From JBDKGV01 sp039798005 (GTDB lineage Bacteria; Fibrobacterota; Fibrobacteria; UBA5070): a stretch of DNA of 7,938 nucleotides. Made by a program: the position numbers and the translations under genes. The notes below the pieces were generated by a model, which had not been told where the DNA came from, did not search any database, and saw nothing but the letters and a program-made list of their open reading frames with translations. This document shows, piece after piece, positions 5,245 through 7,938 of the stretch. The first letter of the stretch is position 1. Every line of letters begins with the position of its first letter. The stretch is from contig JBDKGV010000165.1 of NCBI GenBank assembly GCA_039798005.1, positions 1 to 7,938 of the forward strand, given 5' to 3'.

Positions 5245-6887
5245 TTCGTTTCGGTAAACTGCCTTTGGCGATAGTGCTGTGCCTTGGAGCCGCGGCTTTG
5301 GCCCAGGCCACTGGTGACCAGATGAAGATTGCGCCCACGACTCCGCTTCGGCCCGGTGCCGGCAAGATCGGTGCGATCGATCATCTTGAATTGACGGCCA
5401 CCGATGTGCGCTCCGTCTACCGTTTGCTTTCCGAGTATGCCGGCGTGGACATCATCGTGGATCCCACGGTCACGGGCCAAGTGAACGCCACCATCAACAA
5501 CAAGAACTGGCAGGAAGTCGTCCAGATCGTGGCGAAGATGCTCAATCTGACCGTCACGAATGAGCTTGGCTACCTGTATGTTCAGAAGACCGAAGACTTC
5601 AACAAGAAGCTTCTGGACAAGGCCGTCAGCAGCCAATCCCAGGCGACCATGGTCAAGCTTCAACGCAAGATCATCCGCGTGAACAACGCAACGGCCGAGG
5701 ACATGGACAAGGCCGTCAAGGAACTGCTGTCCCCTCGTGGCAAGACCACCGTGGTGAGCCGCACCAATTCCATCATCGTGACCGATGGGGAAGAGCAGAT
5801 CGCCGCCATCGAGAAGGTGATCAAGCAGCTTGACCTTGAAACCAATCAAGTGATGATCGAAGCCAAGCTCATTCAGGTCTCCTCGGGCACGACCCAGGAG
5901 CTCGGTGTGAAGTGGAACCTGCAGGGGCGCTTGCCGGGAGCCAGTGGTCAAAAGGGGGCCGGTGGAAATCTGGCTCCGGGTTCGGTCGGCATCGCCAACA
6001 ACACGCCTGCCAACGGCAATGTTCAGCAGTCGATCACCTTCGGCTTGCTCAACGGCGATCTGAACGCGACGCTCCAGCATCTGCTCAGCACCAACAAGGG
6101 TGAAGTGGTCGCAAGTCCGCAGATCACCACCTTGGACAACAAGCTGGCCCGCATCTTCATGGGTGACAAGGTGCCTGTCAACACCCGCGACGTTTCCGGC
6201 AATACCGTCACGACCTATGTCGATGCCGGTACGGAGCTGATCGTGACTCCGCTGATCACGAGCTCCGATCGCATCCTCTTGAGCCTCAAGCCATCAAGGA
6301 ACAGCTACGAAGTCGTCAGTGGCGCCGGTACGGTCATTCGCACCCAGAACGCGGAGACCAACGTCTTCGTTTCCGATGGTGAGACCGTGGTGATCGGTGG
6401 CTTGGTCAGCAAGGAAGAGAAGAAGACCGAGTCCGGAATTCCTCTCCTCAAGGACATCCCCTTCATCGGGTTCCTGTTCAAGAACAGCCGCAAGGAACTG
6501 TCCAAGACGGATCTGATCATCTTCGTGACGCCGCACATCGTGCGTCGCGGAGTCAGCACCAAGACGGCTCCGCCACTGGTGACCCCGGCGACGATCCAAG
6601 ACACGCCCGTGGACAAGACCAATGTCTCGGTCCCTGCGCCAGTTGCTCCCGCAGCAGTTGCTGCTCCGGTTCCTGCACCCCAGGCTTCGGCTCCCGTCGT
6701 GGTGCCCGCCGCAGTTGCACCGGTGCCTGAGCCGGTGCGCGCACCTGAGCCCCAGCCGATTCCCGTCGCTGCGCCGGCTTCCGAGCCTGCTGCACCGGTG
6801 ACGGTGGTGGAGAACCCCGTGACGATGACAAATTCATCGTACGGAGAGATTCCCCCGCCAAGCATGGATACGGTTTCAAGCCACTGA
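5241..6887 (+). CDS. pilQ: Type IV pilus secretin PilQ, AMIN-less with a Pro/Ala-rich tail
   Basis: PilQ forms the outer-membrane ring through which the pilus is extruded and retracted. The 548-residue product has a signal peptide (cleavage near ALA21), an N0/STN domain (about 45-116), one N1/Secretin_N domain (about 139-198) and the secretin core (about 203-434). Diagnostic core motifs are VVASPQITTLDN (289-300), ELIVTPLIT (332-340), VFVSDGETVVIGGL (375-388), PLLKDIPFIGFLF (401-413) and LIIFVTPHIV (425-434). Proteobacterial PilQ proteins normally carry AMIN domains before N0; only about 23 residues precede N0 here. After the core comes a tail of about 110 residues (439-548), with Pro/Ala-rich sequence at 465-519. 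The start is firm: AGGAG at 5229-5233 lies seven nt before the ATG, which overlaps the upstream stop as ATGA. This is the last gene before the terminator at 6908-6938. Confidence 0.97.
   Translation: MIRFGKLPLAIVLCLGAAALAQATGDQMKIAPTTPLRPGAGKIGAIDHLELTATDVRSVYRLLSEYAGVDIIVDPTVTGQVNATINNKNWQEVVQIVAKMLNLTVTNELGYLYVQKTEDFNKKLLDKAVSSQSQATMVKLQRKIIRVNNATAEDMDKAVKELLSPRGKTTVVSRTNSIIVTDGEEQIAAIEKVIKQLDLETNQVMIEAKLIQVSSGTTQELGVKWNLQGRLPGASGQKGAGGNLAPGSVGIANNTPANGNVQQSITFGLLNGDLNATLQHLLSTNKGEVVASPQITTLDNKLARIFMGDKVPVNTRDVSGNTVTTYVDAGTELIVTPLITSSDRILLSLKPSRNSYEVVSGAGTVIRTQNAETNVFVSDGETVVIGGLVSKEEKKTESGIPLLKDIPFIGFLFKNSRKELSKTDLIIFVTPHIVRRGVSTKTAPPLVTPATIQDTPVDKTNVSVPAPVAPAAVAAPVPAPQASAPVVVPAAVAPVPEPVRAPEPQPIPVAAPASEPAAPVTVVENPVTMTNSSYGEIPPPSMDTVSSH
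6633..6797 (+). other. Pro/Ala/Val-rich low-complexity segment of pilQ
   Basis: This segment encodes residues 465-519 of PilQ, dominated by Pro, Ala and Val in PAP, PVP and PEP units and nearly free of aromatic residues. The DNA is correspondingly repetitive, with recurring GCTCC/GCACC and CCGGTG/CCGGTT words. It is probably an extended, disordered spacer. The frame stays open to a polar C-terminal end (SSYGEIPPPSMDTVSSH), which argues that the tail is translated and selected. Confidence 0.75.
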
Positions 6888-6907
6888 TCGCATAGGTTCG
6901 GGCAATG

Positions 6908-6938
6908 AAAAAGCCATTCCGCAAGGAATGGCTTTTTT
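6908..6938. terminator. Bidirectional intrinsic terminator between pilQ and lysA
   Basis: AAAAAGCCATTCC (6908-6920) and GGAATGGCTTTTT (6925-6937) form a perfect 13-bp stem closed by a GCAA (GNRA-type) tetraloop on the + strand. Six Ts follow the GC-containing core on the + strand and five Ts on the - strand, so it can end both the pil transcript and the convergent lysA transcript. The hairpin starts about 20 nt after the pilQ stop and lies about 30 nt beyond the lysA stop. Confidence 0.92.
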
Positions 6939-6967
6939 GTTTCTCTCCATCGATGGCCGAGATCTGA

Positions 6968-7938
6968 TCAGACGTCCTCTTCCAGGACAAGCAGCTCGTC
7001 CATGGTCTGGCGACGACGGATCTGACGCAGTGCGCCGTCTTCCAGCAGCACCTCGGGGGCGTACGGGCGGGAGTTGTAGTTGGAGGACATGGTCGCTCCA
7101 TAGGCTCCCGTGTCGTGGAACACCAGGTAGTCGCCGAAGGCGGGGGTGGGGATGTCGCGGGTGACCACGATGCCGCCCTCTTCCTGGGTGAACACGTCGC
7201 CAGATTCGCAGAGCGGGCCGGCCACCACGAAGGGTTTGACGGAATCCGTCTTTTCCTGTCCGTCTGCGCCGAGCACCGAAATCTCGTGCCAAGATCCGTA
7301 CATCGAGGGGCGGACGAGGTCGCTGAAGCCCATGTCGACCAGGACGAAGGCGTTGTCGGCCTGGGCCTTGACCGAACGAACTTCGGCCACCATCTTGCCG
7401 GACTCCGCCACGAGGTACCGGCCCGGTTCGATTTCGAGATGGACCTTGTTGCCCACGATGGCCTCGACCCGCTTGCGGGCGTCATCCCACAGCTTGAAGT
7501 ACTTGTCCACATCGACATGGTCGCCGCCGGTCTTGTAGGGGATGGGCAGTCCGCCACCCGCTGAGATGGCGCGCAGGGGACGTGCCGCCTTCTTCACGAT
7601 CTCCACCATGGCGTCACACACTTGGGCCAGGTGCTCGAAATCGGCACCGGAACCGATGTGCATGTGCAGGCCGATGAGGTCGAGTCCATATTGGTCGATG
7701 GCTGTCAGGGCTTGGGAAAGGGACTCGTGCCAGATTCCGTGCTTGGACAGATCGCCACCGGTATTGGTCTTGCGGCTGTGGCCGTGGCCGAAGCCTGGAT
7801 TGATGCGCAGCCAGACGCGGTGGCCTGGCTTGCGGGCCCCGATCTGCTCAAGCATGTCGATGCTGCCTGCATTGACGGGAATGTCCAGCTCGAGCACGCG
7901 CTCGAGCGTGGGGCGATCGAGGATGTCCGCCGTGTAGA
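6968..7938 (-). CDS. lysA: Diaminopimelate decarboxylase, C-terminal part (5' end outside window)
   Basis: LysA is a PLP-dependent fold-III decarboxylase that converts meso-diaminopimelate to L-lysine, the last step of the DAP pathway, in the cytoplasm. About 322 codons are present. The frame stays open to the window edge and begins YTADILDRPTLER, so the GTG at 7895-7897 is internal. Family motifs in order are HMHIGSG, the phosphate-binding SAGGGLP, EPGRYLV, the active-site CESGD of the neighbouring subunit, and DTGAYGATMSSNYNSRP. The end IRRRQTMDELL matches the E. coli LysA C-terminus as remembered. NPGFGHGHSRKTNTGGDLSKHGIW places it in the E. coli-like LysA subgroup of about 420 residues. 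Roughly 100 N-terminal residues, including the PLP lysine, lie outside the window. The gene is convergent with the pil operon and shares its terminator. Confidence 0.97.
   Translation of the reverse strand, partial: YTADILDRPTLERVLELDIPVNAGSIDMLEQIGARKPGHRVWLRINPGFGHGHSRKTNTGGDLSKHGIWHESLSQALTAIDQYGLDLIGLHMHIGSGADFEHLAQVCDAMVEIVKKAARPLRAISAGGGLPIPYKTGGDHVDVDKYFKLWDDARKRVEAIVGNKVHLEIEPGRYLVAESGKMVAEVRSVKAQADNAFVLVDMGFSDLVRPSMYGSWHEISVLGADGQEKTDSVKPFVVAGPLCESGDVFTQEEGGIVVTRDIPTPAFGDYLVFHDTGAYGATMSSNYNSRPYAPEVLLEDGALRQIRRRQTMDELLVLEEDV

Noticed and set aside
6305..7557. Long - strand frames opposite the pilQ 3' end and in another frame of lysA
   Set aside because: Their translations are low-complexity (Gly/Thr/Ala or Ser/Arg/Pro-rich) products of the repetitive PilQ tail and of off-frame lysA. 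Any such frame would also run through the strong terminator.
7895..7897. GTG as the start codon of lysA
   Set aside because: The frame continues upstream to the window edge with a sequence (TADILDRPTLER) matching the internal part of LysA. About 100 N-terminal residues, including the PLP lysine region, would otherwise be missing.
7115..7937. + strand frames opposite lysA
   Set aside because: They are shadows of a well-supported lysA on the - strand; their translations show no motifs and no ribosome binding site.

Overview
The window holds most of a type IV pilus (T4P) alignment and secretin operon from a diderm (Gram-negative-type) bacterium, flanked by housekeeping genes. The diderm assignment rests on an outer-membrane secretin with a signal peptide, PilM/N/O inner-membrane assembly proteins and a DAP-pathway lysA. 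The phylum cannot be fixed from the sequence. The operon order is the widespread pilMNOPQ order. The pilP product and the PilQ N-terminus do not look like the proteobacterial textbook versions, so a lineage outside the classical models is plausible (inference).

Layout: (1) 1-392, + strand, the C-terminal part of peptidyl-tRNA hydrolase (pth), cut by the window edge. (2) 403-1491, +, a membrane-anchored PilZ-domain protein, probably a cyclic-di-GMP receptor. (3) 1492-1591, a 100-bp gap with a good sigma70-like promoter and an adjoining 7-bp inverted repeat. (4) 1592-6887, +, five genes that all overlap by 1 to 11 nt: pilM (TTG start), pilN, pilO (TTG start), an AMIN-AMIN-PilP fusion, and pilQ. 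(5) 6908-6938, a strong bidirectional hairpin terminator. (6) 6968-7938, - strand, the C-terminal three quarters of diaminopimelate decarboxylase (lysA), convergent with the pil operon.

How the genes work together: PilM (cytoplasmic, actin-like) binds the N-terminal INLLP-type motif of PilN. PilN and PilO form a coiled-coil inner-membrane platform. PilP links that platform to the secretin PilQ, through which the pilus leaves the cell. Here the peptidoglycan-binding AMIN modules that usually sit at the N-terminus of PilQ appear to sit on the PilP protein instead, and PilQ is shortened at that end. PilQ also carries a Pro/Ala-rich C-terminal tail of about 110 residues. The PilZ protein just upstream could link c-di-GMP to pilus function, although it appears to be transcribed separately.

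No CRISPR array, insertion sequence, tRNA or rRNA gene was seen. The most unusual observation is the apparent exchange of AMIN modules between PilQ and PilP.
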